Origin: Hymenobacter taeanensis
GTDB lineage: Bacteria > Bacteroidota > Bacteroidia > Cytophagales > Hymenobacteraceae
Length of the DNA stretch: 64,000 bases
Assembly: GCF_013137895.1 (NCBI RefSeq)
Contig: NZ_CP053538.1
Span: 2,387,001-2,451,000 of the forward strand
Direction of reading: 5' to 3'
The notes under the pieces are model-generated. The model saw nothing but the letters and a program-made list of their open reading frames with translations, was not told where the DNA came from and made no database searches. Both the position numbers and the translations under genes were made by a program. Shown piece by piece: positions 33,778 through 43,736 of this stretch. The first letter of the stretch is position 1; the number at the start of each line of letters is the position of its first letter.

Positions 33778-34476
33778 ATGCAGAACGCGCTGCCCATTTC
33801 TTTTGCTTTTCTGGTTGGAATGGGCCACGCATTTGAGGCCGACCACCTGATGGCCGTAAGCACGCTGGTGGCCCGCCACGACAGCCGTTTGCTGGCAGTA
33901 AAGGATGGACTGTATTGGGGCCTAGGCCACACCACTACGCTAGTGGTTTTTGGTGGCCTACTGCTGGGCACCCGCCTGACGTTGCAACACTCCAATTATT
34001 TTGAAGCCGCTGTGGGGGCCATGCTGCTGGTCATGGGGCTTAGCCGGCTCACTAACCGGCAATATTACCGCAAAGGCTCACCTGCCCGCTACCGGCGTAG
34101 CGCAGCCTACGCCGTAGGCCTGATTCATGGGCTGGCCGGGAGTGGCGCACTGGTTTTGCTGGTGATGGGTAGCATCCCAAGCATTGGGTTGGGCATGGTG
34201 TACCTGCTGCTGTTTGGGCTGGGCTCGGTGATGGGCATGTTAGGCGCTACAAGCCTAATGAGCGTGCCTTTCACTCAGCGCATGCGTTTTAGCCACACCC
34301 TGCGCGTGGGAATGGTAGTGGCCTCGGCGCTGGTAAGTATGGGTTACGGCGGCTGGATGCTCTACAGTAACTTGTTCAGAGGTGAGAATACAGAGCTAAG
34401 AACTCATAGTAAGTCCACGTCAGCTTCAGTGTCGTTGGCTCACCCTAGCTTTCTGTTCTTCGCTTCTAAGCTCTAG
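33778..34476 (+). CDS. ureH: UreH/NiCoT-like nickel permease
   Basis: An inner-membrane protein of about six helices. The signature [16 protein letters not shown] near the N-terminus is the His-x4-Asp-His nickel-binding motif of NiCoT/UreH transporters. A second conserved part is [15 protein letters not shown]. It directly precedes the urease genes in the same direction, so nickel supply to urease is the likely role. The last 25 or so residues ([20 protein letters not shown] and on) are encoded by a palindromic repeat that also gives the stop codon, so the native C-terminus has probably been replaced. It has 232 residues as it stands. Confidence 0.85.
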   Translation: MQNALPISFAFLVGMGHAFEADHLMAVSTLVARHDSRLLAVKDGLYWGLGHTTTLVVFGGLLLGTRLTLQHSNYFEAAVGAMLLVMGLSRLTNRQYYRKGSPARYRRSAAYAVGLIHGLAGSGALVLLVMGSIPSIGLGMVYLLLFGLGSVMGMLGATSLMSVPFTQRMRFSHTLRVGMVVASALVSMGYGGWMLYSNLFRGENTELRTHSKSTSASVSLAHPSFLFFASKL

Positions 34477-34498
34477 GTTCTTTTATCTCAGTTCTCAC
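34382..34498. repeat. Inverted repeat family D between ureH and ureAB
   Basis: The ends GTGAGAA (34382-34388) and TTCTCAC (34492-34498) bound two arms with GAGCTAAGAAC and GTTCTT..TTCTAAGCTC. It overlaps the 3' end of ureH and ends three bases before the ureAB ATG. It is related to the nuoB-nuoC repeat. Confidence 0.7.
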
Positions 34499-34501
34499 TA
34501 C

Positions 34502-35200
34502 ATGCATCTCTCGCCCAAAGACCTCGATAAGCTGGTGCTGCACCAGGCTGGCGTAGTAGCGCAGAAGCGCTACGCCCGCGGGCTGGCTCTGAACTACCCC
34601 GAGGCTGTTTCACTGTTGGCCACGCAGCTCCTGGAGTTCATCCGCGACGGGGAAAGTGTAGCGGTCCTCATGAACAAGGGCAAACAGATTCTAGGCCACC
34701 AGGATGTACTGCCGGGCGTGGCCGCGCTGCTGGCGGAGGTGCAGATTGAGGGCACCTTCCCCGACGGTACCAAGCTCGTAACGGTGCATTACCCCATATG
34801 CCGGGAGCACGGCGCCCCAGAACTGGCACTGTACGGCTCCGGCCTTACCCGCGCTCCTAGGCCTGTTTCATTCACTCCTGATGTCGCGGCTCCTGTGCCC
34901 GGCGAATACCAACTAACCAACCAGCCGCTCACCCTGAATGCGGGCCGCGAAACCATTACCGTGGAAGTTCTCAACCGCGGCGACCGGCCCGTGCAGGTCG
35001 GCTCGCACTACCCATTCTACGAAACCAATGAAGCCCTGGAGTTCGACCGGGAGGCGGCCCGCGGTTTCCGCCTCAACATTCCTGCCGGTACGGCTGTACG
35101 CTTCGAGCCCGGCGAGCGGAAGCCAGTGGAGCTGGTAGCCCTGGCCGGCGAGCGAATTGTGTATGGCGGTAATAAGCGGATTAACGGGAAAGTGGACTGA
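34502..35200 (+). CDS. ureAB: Urease gamma-beta fusion subunit (UreAB)
   Basis: A structural subunit of urease in which gamma and beta chains are one protein of 232 residues. The gamma part (about 1-100) has [27 protein letters not shown] and the VTVHYPI end. The beta part (about 125-232) has [35 protein letters not shown] and [16 protein letters not shown]. Fused forms are known in Helicobacter and other groups. The ATG at 34502 opens three bases after a palindromic repeat, which may affect its translation. ureC follows after 43 bases. Confidence 0.95.
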   Translation: MHLSPKDLDKLVLHQAGVVAQKRYARGLALNYPEAVSLLATQLLEFIRDGESVAVLMNKGKQILGHQDVLPGVAALLAEVQIEGTFPDGTKLVTVHYPICREHGAPELALYGSGLTRAPRPVSFTPDVAAPVPGEYQLTNQPLTLNAGRETITVEVLNRGDRPVQVGSHYPFYETNEALEFDREAARGFRLNIPAGTAVRFEPGERKPVELVALAGERIVYGGNKRINGKVD

Positions 35201-35243
35201 TAATCAGTTCAGCCTGATACACAGCTAAAAATTAACAGCTAGC

Positions 35244-36959
35244 ATGCCACTTTCCCTCGACCGGCGCGCGTACGCCGATATGTATGGCCCCACTACCGGC
35301 GACCGGGTGCGCCTGGGTGATACCGACCTTATTATTGAAGTTGAAAAGGACTATTGCACCTACGGTGAGGAATGCAAGTTCGGGGGCGGCAAGGTGCTGC
35401 GCGATGGGATGGGGCAGGCAGCCGGTATTCCGCAGGCCGCGGCCCTGGATCTGCTCATCACCAATGCTCTGGTGCTTGATTATACCGGTATTTACAAGGC
35501 CGATATTGGCATTAAGAACGGTCGTATCGTCGGTATTGGGAAAGCGGGTAACCCGCATATTATGCCCAACGTGACGCCCGGCATGGTAGTAGGGGTAACC
35601 ACTGAAGTAATAGCCGGCGAAGGTCAAATTCTAACGGCTGGCGGCATCGACTGCCACATTCACTTCATCTGCCCTCAGCAGATTGACGAGGCGCTGGCTT
35701 CCGGCGTGACTACCATGCTGGGTGGGGGCACCGGGCCTTCGTCGGGCACTAACGCAACTACCTGCACGCCGGGCGCTTTCTACATTGAGATGATGCTGAA
35801 GGCTACCGATGCCTTCCCGCTCAACTTCGGCTTTCTGGGCAAGGGCAACACCTCCCGGCCCGAAGGCTTGCGTGAGCAACTGGAAGCCGGCGCCGTAGGC
35901 TTCAAGCTGCACGAGGACTGGGGCACCACGCCCGCCGCTATTGATACCTGCCTGAGCGTGGCCGAGCACTACGACGTGCAGGTCTGTATTCATACTGATA
36001 CACTCAATGAAAGCGGCTTCGTGGAGACTTCCACGGCGGCTTTCAAAGGCCGCACCATTCACGCCTACCACACCGAAGGCGCGGGCGGCGGCCACGCCCC
36101 CGACATCATCAAAATCTGCGGGGAGCCCAACGTTATCCCCTCGTCCACGAACCCCACGCGGCCCTTCACCATCAACACTATTGATGAGCACCTTGATATG
36201 CTGATGGTGTGCCACCACCTCGATAAGAACATCCCCGAGGACGTGGCCTTCGCCGAAAGCCGCATCCGGGGTGAGACGATTGCCGCCGAAGACATTCTGC
36301 ACGACCTGGGTGCGCTCAGCATTATCTCCTCTGACTCCCAGGCCATGGGGCGAGTGGGGGAGGTGCTCACGCGCACCTGGCAAACGGCCCACAAAATGAA
36401 GGAGCAGCGCGGCCTGTTGCCGGAAGATGCCGCGCGGGGCGCCGACAACTTCCGGGCCCGCCGCTACATCGCCAAGTACACCATCAACCCGGCCAGGGCC
36501 CACGGCTTCGCGGACGAAATTGGGTCGGTAGAAATTGGGAAACTGGCCGATCTGGTACTGTGGAAGCCCGCGTTCTTCGGGGCGCGGGCTGAGATGGTTA
36601 TCAAGGGCGGCGTAATTGTGCGGGCCCAGATGGGCGACGCCAACGCTTCCATTCCTACCCCGCAACCTTCCTTCTCCAGGCCTATGTTTGGGGCCTACGG
36701 CGGCGCTACGGGGCCTATTTCTATGGCCTTTGTATCAGCGGTGGCGGTAGAGCACGTGCGGGCTTCTTATGGGTTGAAGAAGGCGGTAGTAGCCGTGAAA
36801 GGCTGCCGCAGCGTCGCCAAAAAGGACATGGCCCTTAACGATTACCTGCCCAACATTGCCGTGGACCCGGAGACGTACCGCGTCACCGTGGATGGCGTGC
36901 ACCTGACCTGTGAACCGGCCACGAGGCTGCCACTAACCCAATTGTATAACTTGTTTTAG
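35244..36959 (+). CDS. ureC: Urease alpha subunit
   Basis: The catalytic subunit that hydrolyses urea to ammonia and carbamate at a dinickel site. It has 571 residues, the normal length. All ligands can be seen: [12 protein letters not shown] (two His), [11 protein letters not shown] (the carbamylated Lys and His), [10 protein letters not shown] (His), [12 protein letters not shown] (His) and [12 protein letters not shown] (Asp). The active-site flap has the Cys-His pair in MLMVCHHLD. The protein appears fully functional. It lies between ureAB and ureF, with a 196-base, repeat-bearing gap to ureF. Confidence 0.97.
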   Translation: MPLSLDRRAYADMYGPTTGDRVRLGDTDLIIEVEKDYCTYGEECKFGGGKVLRDGMGQAAGIPQAAALDLLITNALVLDYTGIYKADIGIKNGRIVGIGKAGNPHIMPNVTPGMVVGVTTEVIAGEGQILTAGGIDCHIHFICPQQIDEALASGVTTMLGGGTGPSSGTNATTCTPGAFYIEMMLKATDAFPLNFGFLGKGNTSRPEGLREQLEAGAVGFKLHEDWGTTPAAIDTCLSVAEHYDVQVCIHTDTLNESGFVETSTAAFKGRTIHAYHTEGAGGGHAPDIIKICGEPNVIPSSTNPTRPFTINTIDEHLDMLMVCHHLDKNIPEDVAFAESRIRGETIAAEDILHDLGALSIISSDSQAMGRVGEVLTRTWQTAHKMKEQRGLLPEDAARGADNFRARRYIAKYTINPARAHGFADEIGSVEIGKLADLVLWKPAFFGARAEMVIKGGVIVRAQMGDANASIPTPQPSFSRPMFGAYGGATGPISMAFVSAVAVEHVRASYGLKKAVVAVKGCRSVAKKDMALNDYLPNIAVDPETYRVTVDGVHLTCEPATRLPLTQLYNLF

Positions 36960-37038
36960 AGGTGAAACGAGACCCTTCTGAGGTGTTTAAAGCAGCCGAA
37001 CTGGCCTAGAATGATACGCTTGAACAAGCTGCCTTGGG

Positions 37039-37120
37039 TGTCATGCTGAGCTTGTCGAAGCATGACGCCTTGGATACACAACGATTGTCAACCACCCCTA
37101 GCCCCTCCTCATCTGAGGAG
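37039..37120. repeat. Short palindromic repeats between ureC and ureF
   Basis: GTCATGCT (37039-37046) pairs with AGCATGAC (37058-37065), a minimal family C arm. CTCCTCATCTGAGGAG (37105-37120) is a small palindrome in a C-rich context like family A. The two lie in the 196-base gap and could reduce coupling of ureC and ureF expression. Confidence 0.55.
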
Positions 37121-37155
37121 GAGAACTAGCTCTCTAACCTTAGCATCGCTTCCTT

Positions 37156-37839
37156 ATGTCTACTCGCCTTGCTCGTTTGCTGCACCTAGCTGATTCGGCG
37201 TTGCCGACGGGTGGGTTTGCGTACTCGTATGGGTTGGAGAGCAGCCGCACATTTGGGCTTATTCGGCATGCAGCGGGGTTGCGCAATTACCTATACTCAT
37301 ATCTGCAGCAGGTTATCAGTCTGGATGTGCCCTTTTTGAGCTCCTGCTTTGCGCTAGACTGGCCTACTGAAGCGCCGCAGCTACGCGGTATTGTGGAAGA
37401 ATATGATGCCATGCTGCTGGTGCCGGGCCTGCATCGGGCCAGCCTGGCGCAAAGCAAGAACTGGCTACAGTTGCTCGGCTCATTTTACCCCGAGAGTGGC
37501 CTAGACAGCCTCCGGGCCTGGTTTTCAGCCGAAGGGGTGCCACTCCACTTTGTACCGGTGCTGGCCCTGGCGTTGCGGCGGCTAGGCTACAGCTGCTCCG
37601 AGCTGCACACGCTCTATTTACACCTGATGCTCCGCGACCAGATCAGTGCGGCCATTAGGTTGGGCTGCCTGGGGCCCATGGAAGGTCACCGCCTACAGCA
37701 CAATTTCTATTCTTTGTTCGACCACCTGCTGGCCGGGGCCGAAGCGGCCAACTACCACACGGCTACGCGCTCCGCTACTCTGCTCGATGCCGCGCAGATA
37801 CTGCACGAGCAGGTGTATTCCCGTCTTTTTCAAAACTAG
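37156..37839 (+). CDS. ureF: Urease accessory protein UreF
   Basis: An accessory protein that, with UreD (UreH) and UreG, loads nickel into apo-urease. It has 227 residues and is all-helical. The opening [22 protein letters not shown] is the family hallmark, split here as [11 protein letters not shown] and SYGLES. The C-terminal part contains [20 protein letters not shown], the UreG-contacting region. It is followed five bases later by ureG, so the two are coupled. Confidence 0.93.
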   Translation: MSTRLARLLHLADSALPTGGFAYSYGLESSRTFGLIRHAAGLRNYLYSYLQQVISLDVPFLSSCFALDWPTEAPQLRGIVEEYDAMLLVPGLHRASLAQSKNWLQLLGSFYPESGLDSLRAWFSAEGVPLHFVPVLALALRRLGYSCSELHTLYLHLMLRDQISAAIRLGCLGPMEGHRLQHNFYSLFDHLLAGAEAANYHTATRSATLLDAAQILHEQVYSRLFQN

Positions 37840-37844
37840 CTGCT

Positions 37845-38597
37845 ATGGCCTTTATCGATAAGCTGGCGTTGCTCCTGCACGGCCACGCCCACGAATCCTA
37901 CGAGTCGCCGGGCGACTTTGCCCAGCGCGAGACGCGGCGCCTGCCGCCCTACCGCAACTTCCGGAAACGCGCCTTCACGGTGGGCATTGGCGGGCCCGTG
38001 GGTACCGGCAAAACGGCCCTGCTTAAAGCCCTGTGCGAGCGGCTGCGCCACGAGTTTGAGCTGGGCGTGGTCACCAACGACATCTTCACCAGCGAAGACG
38101 CGGAGTTCCTGATCAGGCACAGTGCCCTGAGCGAAGACCGCATTGTGGGCGTGGAAACCGGCGGCTGCCCCCACGCTGCCATTCGGGAGGACATATCCCT
38201 GAACATGGACGCGCTGGAAGGCCTAATGACCCGCTTTGACAATAGGCTCGACTACCTGTTTGTGGAAAGCGGCGGCGACAACCTGGCCGCCCACTTCAGC
38301 CGCGAGCTGGTTGATTACTCCATCTATGTCATCGACGTATCGGGCGGCGACAAAATCCCGCGCAAGGGTGGCCCCGGCATCACGCAGTCAGACCTACTCG
38401 TCATCAACAAAACCGACTTAGCAGAGCTTGTGCGCGCCGACCTAAATGTGATGGACCGCGACGCCCGCAAAATGCGTAGCAACGGCCCATTCCTGTTTGC
38501 CCGCGCCTTGCATGGCGTGGGCTTAGAGGAAATCATTGCCCAGATTCACGCTGCTAAAGCGCGTGCTTTGGAGCAGGTGCGTGAAGACCGACGATAG
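37845..38597 (+). CDS. ureG: Urease accessory GTPase UreG
   Basis: A SIMIBI-class GTPase that delivers nickel during urease assembly. It has 250 residues. The P-loop is [14 protein letters not shown] (about 46-59). [15 protein letters not shown], the metal-binding Cys-Pro-His in [17 protein letters not shown] and the NKTDLAEL base motif are all present. The N-terminal 40 residues form an extension with a small His cluster (LHGHAHE), which could bind metal and perhaps make up for the absent ureE. That last point is inference. Confidence 0.95.
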   Translation: MAFIDKLALLLHGHAHESYESPGDFAQRETRRLPPYRNFRKRAFTVGIGGPVGTGKTALLKALCERLRHEFELGVVTNDIFTSEDAEFLIRHSALSEDRIVGVETGGCPHAAIREDISLNMDALEGLMTRFDNRLDYLFVESGGDNLAAHFSRELVDYSIYVIDVSGGDKIPRKGGPGITQSDLLVINKTDLAELVRADLNVMDRDARKMRSNGPFLFARALHGVGLEEIIAQIHAAKARALEQVREDRR

Positions 38598-38606
38598 AGA
38601 ATTTGA

Positions 38607-38637
38607 GCAGTGGCCTAGCGCACTACTAGGCCACTGC
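38607..38637. terminator. Hairpin between convergent ureG and acyltransferase genes
   Basis: GCAGTGGCCTAG (38607-38618) pairs perfectly with CTAGGCCACTGC (38626-38637). The stem is built from two copies of the GGCCTAG motif. No T-run is present, so terminator function is uncertain. Confidence 0.5.
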
Positions 38638-38644
38638 CCGCTAC

Positions 38645-39823
38645 TTAAGCCGTAATAAAAATGCGGCGGCGATACAGGAACGCGAGCAGGCCAATCCAGA
38701 GGCAGGTATACACCAGGGCCCAAGCCAGCGAGGCGTGGTAAGGATTGGCAAAATACGGCCGGCAAAGTGTGTTATATAGCCAGTCGCGGGGGTAAAAGAC
38801 GGAGCCATCGGGGTGGTGGAGCTTGAGCCGCGTGAGCACGCGCTCCAGAGCCTCACTCCCAAAAAACACCACCAGCGTGTTGCTGCCGCAGGCAATCAGC
38901 AGCCACGTCCAGCGGGGGCGCCAACCCTGCGCATCAAGCAGGAAATACAATGCCGCCAGCATCAGGCCCGATATGCCTCCGGCGTAAAGCACAAAGGAGC
39001 TGCTCCAGAGGGCCTTATTGATGGGGAACCAGCCGTCCCAGATCAGGCCCAGAAGGAGGGCGCCGCTACTTACCACAAACAGCCAGACCGTCTTGGTAGG
39101 TGCCCCGGGGCTCGACGCGCGCAGCCATTGGCCCGCGAGTAGCCCCAGCAGGCTGCTGGCCAGGGTAGGCAGCAGGCCTAGTAGCGACTCCGGGTCCCAG
39201 CCTTCCTCATTTACGTAGAGGTGGTCTTTGGTGAAGAGCAGGCGGTCGAGCCAGGCTCCCAGGTTAGTAGCTTTCTCTAAACTAGCGTGGCCTAGGCCTG
39301 GTACCGGCACTGCCTGCAGCAACAAGGCATAGCCCACCAGTAAGGCAACTGTTAGCCATGCCTGCTGGCGCCAGCTTAGCTTTAAGAAACATAAAGCGCT
39401 CAGGCCATATACAAGGGCCAACCGCTGCAAAACGCCCGGAATGCGGAAGGAGGTAAAGTAAAATTTTGGCAGCAAGCCAATCAGCAGCCCAAGCACCAGC
39501 ATTACCAATACGCGCCGGGTTACCCGCCAGAGCACCCGCCGGTGCTGCTCTGGGTGCTCCCGCACGGCGGCCATTCCATAGACCACCGCCACCCCCATAA
39601 TAAACACAAAGGCCGGAAAAACGAGGTCGGCTAAATGAAAGCCATCCCAGGCGGCGTGCGTGAGGGGAGCGTAGTAAAAGTGCCAGTCGCCGGGGCTGTT
39701 CACCAGCAGCATGAGCACAATAGTTAGCCCCCGGAACACATCGAGCGAAAGAAGCCGCCCAGCCGCGCGGCTGGTAGTAGGAAGCGAGGCGCCGGGAGAA
39801 GCCACAGCAGTAGAAACAGACAT
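38645..39823 (-). CDS. HGSNAT-like membrane acyltransferase (DUF5009-type)
   Basis: A multi-pass protein of 392 residues with about ten helices. The opening RLLSLDVFRGLTIVLMLLVN (about 23-42) and the following WDGFHLADLVFPAFVFIMG are the signature of the heparan-alpha-glucosaminide N-acetyltransferase group (DUF1624/DUF5009). Members move acetyl groups across the membrane, and the bacterial substrates are mostly unknown. I chose the ATG at 39823 (MSVSTAVASPG) over a longer frame. It converges on ureG and has no evident partner. Confidence 0.85.
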   Translation of the reverse strand: MSVSTAVASPGASLPTTSRAAGRLLSLDVFRGLTIVLMLLVNSPGDWHFYYAPLTHAAWDGFHLADLVFPAFVFIMGVAVVYGMAAVREHPEQHRRVLWRVTRRVLVMLVLGLLIGLLPKFYFTSFRIPGVLQRLALVYGLSALCFLKLSWRQQAWLTVALLVGYALLLQAVPVPGLGHASLEKATNLGAWLDRLLFTKDHLYVNEEGWDPESLLGLLPTLASSLLGLLAGQWLRASSPGAPTKTVWLFVVSSGALLLGLIWDGWFPINKALWSSSFVLYAGGISGLMLAALYFLLDAQGWRPRWTWLLIACGSNTLVVFFGSEALERVLTRLKLHHPDGSVFYPRDWLYNTLCRPYFANPYHASLAWALVYTCLWIGLLAFLYRRRIFITA

Positions 39824-40493
39824 AAAACTAAATGGCGCTAAGAAGGCCTCATAAGAAAAGGAAGGTAGCACACAGAAAGGCGATTCTAACGGTTGGCCTG
39901 TCCTGCTTACAAAATGGCACTTGTATAGTTTCTGCTCCTATCTGGCAGCGGCTAGGCAGCTCTTCTCAGTTTGCGCTTTCATGTAGCTATACGAGGGCGA
40001 AGGCTTAGCCTGTAGCTGCCACATGGGTGAAACGATTACGCAAGGCATGGTACGTAGCTGAATAAGGTAAGTAGCGCCCCAACCAAGTCGTGAAGAATTG
40101 GTTGGGGCACATGTGCGCTCCTCTGCTTACACTGTGGCGGCAGCTAAGATGAGCAGATGCGGCGCCAGAGTCAGCAACTGCTCAACGGCAAAAGGCACTG
40201 CGAATTAAATTGAATTTATGCTCTGCAGGAGGGGGTTCCCGAGACCCTGTCCCGGGCATATAGGTCAAGTTACCGGAATAGGTAAGCGAATTCTACTGGA
40301 AGCCGCGGATGGTGGCTTATAGTTCTTAGGCTTCACTGCTGAATCTAATGCATTTATCGATATAACAATAGATTTCTTTGGTATATTCATAAAGTACAAG
40401 GCAAGCTTGAGAAGGCAGTAGGTGAAGGAATCAGTGACAAGCTGGTTCCACTAAGCAGCCAAAACCAGCCGGATTGCCGAAAGCCCGCCCGAT
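39824..40493. other. Long intergenic region with one hairpin
   Basis: About 670 bases without a supported gene. A perfect 11-bp hairpin GCCCCAACCAA/TTGGTTGGGGC (40076-40086 with 40098-40108) has no T-run. Near 40360-40400 the DNA turns A+T-rich and could hold the kinase promoter, but I see no exact -7 element. Confidence 0.5.
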
Positions 40494-40576
40494 ATGTCAA
40501 GACTTATATTTTGCGTGTGGCTTACCTTTCTAGCTCCATCAGCATGGAGTACTCCTCGAGGCTGCCCTTGCCCCCC
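40494..40576 (+). pseudogene. Signal-peptide start of the histidine kinase in a shifted frame
   Basis: The ATG at 40494 opens MSRLIFCVWLTFLAPSAWS, a clear signal peptide, in a different frame from the kinase body. If the run of six C at 40571-40576 had one more C, this start would join directly to the kinase frame at PPDTLQLRD. So the true 5' end of the kinase gene is most likely here, with a one-base loss in between. Confidence 0.65.
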
Positions 40577-42712
40577 GACACGCTACAACTGCGTGACACG
40601 GCCGCCGTGTTTCGTCCCCCCGCCCTGCAATATTGCCTGGAATCCAGCGTGCACCCTGGGTCTGGAGCCGGGGTAGCGGCGTTATGGGCAGGCGGGCGCT
40701 TTCAACCAGTTGGCCGCCGTGTCTTCCAGGCTGGCTTCACGCAGGACCGGTTATGGCTGCGAGCCGTGGTTGTGAACTCGTTGAGCCGCCGCGCCCGCTT
40801 TGTCTGGAGCCTATACTCATTTGTTGATAGTGCCACCCTTTTCGTGCAGCCCGGTGGGCGGGGCATACCCCGCTATGCAGCGGGTACCAATTGCCGGCTG
40901 GTGGCTGCTCGCCGGCCCTTTGCGGCGCGGCCTCATTGCTTGCCCTTTTGGCTGGAACCTCACGAGCGCGCGGTGCTTTACCTCGCCGTCGACAACCATA
41001 CGGGGGCTTACTACCTGCCCACTCGCTTTGCGTCGGCTGAAGGATTTATGGTTCATGAATACAACTTATTGTTTACCAGCAACTGGTCCTGGCTGCTAGG
41101 CCTGTTTTTGAGCAGTGTCCTGCTCAATCTGCTGCTTTATTTTCTGTTACACGATCCAATTCATCTGTGGTACGCCGCCTACGTGCTGTTCGGCACGTGG
41201 TTTCTAATAATGGAAGACGGCCTCGACGGGGGACTCCTGTCTCAGAGAGCCTACGCGCTGGGCTGGCAACTCGGTCAATACGGAGTTATGTTACTGGCAA
41301 TGGCCTGCGGCCTGCGCATAATGGCCCTGTTCCTGCGGTTGCGCCAAGGGTGGCCCCGGCTATGGTGGTTAAGCATTGGGCTGAGTGTTGGGGCGGCAAC
41401 CTACGTGCTGGCCTATGCACTATTCTACCAGGAGGCCTTACAAGCCGGTCCACAGGTCCTGGCTATGCTCAACGGCGGCCGCGAGGCGATGCTGTGGTTG
41501 CTGCTGCTGGGCGGCTGCTTTATTGTGTTCACGGTTTGGGCCAAGGGGCGTAAGCCGCAGCGGCAGCTGGCTCGCCTGTATGGGCTTACTTATTTCTTTT
41601 TTTTCGCTGGGGCCAGCAACTTTCTGCTCAATCACACGGGGTGGTTTAACATCCATCTGGTCGAGCCCAACGCTCTGGCCTGGGGCCTGACCCTGGAGCT
41701 CTTAACCCTCAGCGGCCTACTCACCGTGCGCTTCCGCAATTCGCAACGCCAGAATGCTGAGCTGCGCCTGCGGCAGGCACACGAGCGTGCCGCCGCCAGC
41801 CATCGCCTCATCGCCGCCCAAGAGCATGAAAAGCAAGCGCTTCTGGCGCAGAAAAACGAAACGCTAGAGCACGAGGTAAACCAGCGCACCCAGGAACTGC
41901 AGCACTCCCTCACCGACCTGCGCGCCACGCAAGCTCAACTTATCCAAAAGGAAAAAATGGCGAGTTTGGGCGAGTTAACGGCGGGTATTGCGCACGAGAT
42001 GCAGAACCCGCTCAACTTCGTTAACAACTTCGCCGAAGTCAGTACTGAGCTGCTGGCCGACCTGAAAGAAGCGCAGGCGGCCGGCGACGCTGCGGAAGTT
42101 ACAGCCTTGGCCGACGACATACACCAGAACCTGGCCAAGATTCACCAGCACGGCCAACGAGCGGCCGGCATTGTGCGCGGCATGTTGGAGCACAGCCAGA
42201 CCCGGGCTGGTGAACGTCGTTCCACGGACCTGAACCGCCTCTGCGACGAGTACTTGCACCTGGCCTACCAAGGTCTGCGGGCCAAAGACGAGAGCTTCAC
42301 TGCCGAGTTGAGCACTGATTACCTAGCGGATCTACCGGAGGTGCTGGTAGTGAGCACAGACGTGGGCCGGGTCCTGCTGAACTTGTTCGCCAATGCCTTT
42401 TACGCCGTGCGCCAGCGCCAGCAAGCGGGTAATGAAGGCTACCAGGCCCAGGTGAGGGTACGCACGCTTGTACTCCATCAGCAGGTGCAAATTCAGGTGA
42501 CAGATAACGGCATGGGCATGACGCCAGAAGTGCAGGCCAAGATTTTTCAGCCTTTCTTCACCACCAAGCCCCCGGGTGAGGGTACGGGCCTAGGACTTTC
42601 GCTGTCTCATGATATCATCGCCCAAGGCCACGGTGGCACCTTAACCGTAGAGAGCCGGCCGGGTGCAGGCGCCACCTTCACCGTGAGCTTGCCCCTAAAC
42701 GGATTGGCATAG
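40511..42712 (+). CDS. 7TMR-DISM sensor histidine kinase, 5' end frame-disrupted
   Basis: A membrane sensor kinase, 733 codons from a TTG, or 722 from the ATG at 40544. An N-terminal beta-rich sensor domain (about 20-180, DISMED2-like) precedes seven helices (about 188-410), a coiled coil and a HisKA domain with H-box LGELTAGIAHEMQNPLNFV. The ATPase domain shows LLNLFANAFYAV (N), DNGMGM (G1), FQPFFTTKPPGEGTGLGLS (F and G2). All catalytic parts are intact. Neither in-frame start gives a signal peptide, which the extracellular sensor would need; that peptide is encoded in another frame just upstream (40494). No response regulator is adjacent, so it is an orphan kinase. Confidence 0.85.
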   Translation: MRVAYLSSSISMEYSSRLPLPPDTLQLRDTAAVFRPPALQYCLESSVHPGSGAGVAALWAGGRFQPVGRRVFQAGFTQDRLWLRAVVVNSLSRRARFVWSLYSFVDSATLFVQPGGRGIPRYAAGTNCRLVAARRPFAARPHCLPFWLEPHERAVLYLAVDNHTGAYYLPTRFASAEGFMVHEYNLLFTSNWSWLLGLFLSSVLLNLLLYFLLHDPIHLWYAAYVLFGTWFLIMEDGLDGGLLSQRAYALGWQLGQYGVMLLAMACGLRIMALFLRLRQGWPRLWWLSIGLSVGAATYVLAYALFYQEALQAGPQVLAMLNGGREAMLWLLLLGGCFIVFTVWAKGRKPQRQLARLYGLTYFFFFAGASNFLLNHTGWFNIHLVEPNALAWGLTLELLTLSGLLTVRFRNSQRQNAELRLRQAHERAAASHRLIAAQEHEKQALLAQKNETLEHEVNQRTQELQHSLTDLRATQAQLIQKEKMASLGELTAGIAHEMQNPLNFVNNFAEVSTELLADLKEAQAAGDAAEVTALADDIHQNLAKIHQHGQRAAGIVRGMLEHSQTRAGERRSTDLNRLCDEYLHLAYQGLRAKDESFTAELSTDYLADLPEVLVVSTDVGRVLLNLFANAFYAVRQRQQAGNEGYQAQVRVRTLVLHQQVQIQVTDNGMGMTPEVQAKIFQPFFTTKPPGEGTGLGLSLSHDIIAQGHGGTLTVESRPGAGATFTVSLPLNGLA

Positions 42713-42863
42713 CGGCTGCTGGGCAACCCGTACCAGTGCTGCGCGAGGACCGTTTTGTGCAGTTTTACCGGACAGCAAAAGTCCTTTTCAGTGCTGATAC
42801 TGATGCGTTAAGGGTCGCGTGGCTATATGTTTCAGAACCCTACTTCATCTTATTTCCCTGCCC

Positions 42864-43676
42864 ATGGCTTCTTGGATTCGGATAGCTTTCCTCGCTGGTG
42901 CCGTCAGCCTCAGTGCCTGTGTTAAACCGCCTTGTTTCCCATCCGCTTCTCCAGCGTTTTCCCCTATGCCGGTTCCAACCAGGCCAAATGACCCGCATGA
43001 GATATCTACGGCCGACTTTGTGTTTACTGATTGCAACGACCGCAAATGGACTGCTCCAAATCGCACTATAACCGACGGAGCTTCCATCCCTTCCGCATTC
43101 TTGTCGCTGATTGGGGACCGGTACGACGACCGATGGCGCGGCGCGGCGCTGGTCCATGATGCTTACTGCGGGGCTGGTAACAGCGGCGGCACTTCATTTC
43201 ACCGGGCCCCCTGGAGAAGTGTGCACCGGATGTTTTACGCGGCCTGTTTGGCCGGAAAGACGCCAAGGCGCAAAGCCTTGCTCATGTACGCCGCTGTTTA
43301 TTGGGGTGGGCCCCGTTGGAATGTTGTTCCCTCTGACACCGTACCGCTCGTATTCGCGAACCGAAAGCGGACCGACCTGACGTCTGACGACCGGCTCGCG
43401 GCGCGTCTTGATTTATCCAACGTATCGCAGTTGCTACGGGATCGGCAATTTGTTGAAGTAGCCGACTTCATCATGGCATCTGGTCGCAGAGGCGTATCGC
43501 TTGATGCCTTGGAGGCGCTGCTGCAGTCCGCTGCTGATAGCGTGCACGTAGGCAAAGTGCTGCCTCTTCGCGCGGGCTCTATAACCCCAAAGGTGGCCCG
43601 TGAGATGAAGAAAGCAGGTCGTGGTGACCTGCTTAACTCAACCAATGACAACCGTGTGAACTCGGGAGGGTATTAG
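42864..43676 (+). CDS. DUF1353-domain lipoprotein
   Basis: A 270-residue predicted lipoprotein. The signal MASWIRIAFLAGAVSLSAC ends in the lipobox LSAC. The DUF1353 domain at about 45-160 has WTAPNRTITDGASIPSAF, and ALVHDAYC with a conserved His-Asp; this family occurs in phages and bacterial surface proteins without a proven activity. The C-terminal 110 residues are helical and unassigned. I chose the ATG at 42864, because the GTG at 42819 gives a less convincing signal. It stands alone and stops at a TAGGCC. Confidence 0.8.
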   Translation: MASWIRIAFLAGAVSLSACVKPPCFPSASPAFSPMPVPTRPNDPHEISTADFVFTDCNDRKWTAPNRTITDGASIPSAFLSLIGDRYDDRWRGAALVHDAYCGAGNSGGTSFHRAPWRSVHRMFYAACLAGKTPRRKALLMYAAVYWGGPRWNVVPSDTVPLVFANRKRTDLTSDDRLAARLDLSNVSQLLRDRQFVEVADFIMASGRRGVSLDALEALLQSAADSVHVGKVLPLRAGSITPKVAREMKKAGRGDLLNSTNDNRVNSGGY

Positions 43677-43736
43677 GCCTTGAGATGGCAACTGGTCTAC
43701 GTGGGGTATGCAACATTACGTGTTGTGGCGGTATAA

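Noticed and set aside
35631..36665. 344-codon open frame opposite ureC
   Set aside because: Antisense to a fully conserved ureC; composition is typical of a shadow frame.
11914..37120. CRISPR array made of the repeated palindromes
   Set aside because: The repeats are dispersed, inverted and of several families, not evenly spaced direct repeats, and no cas genes are present.
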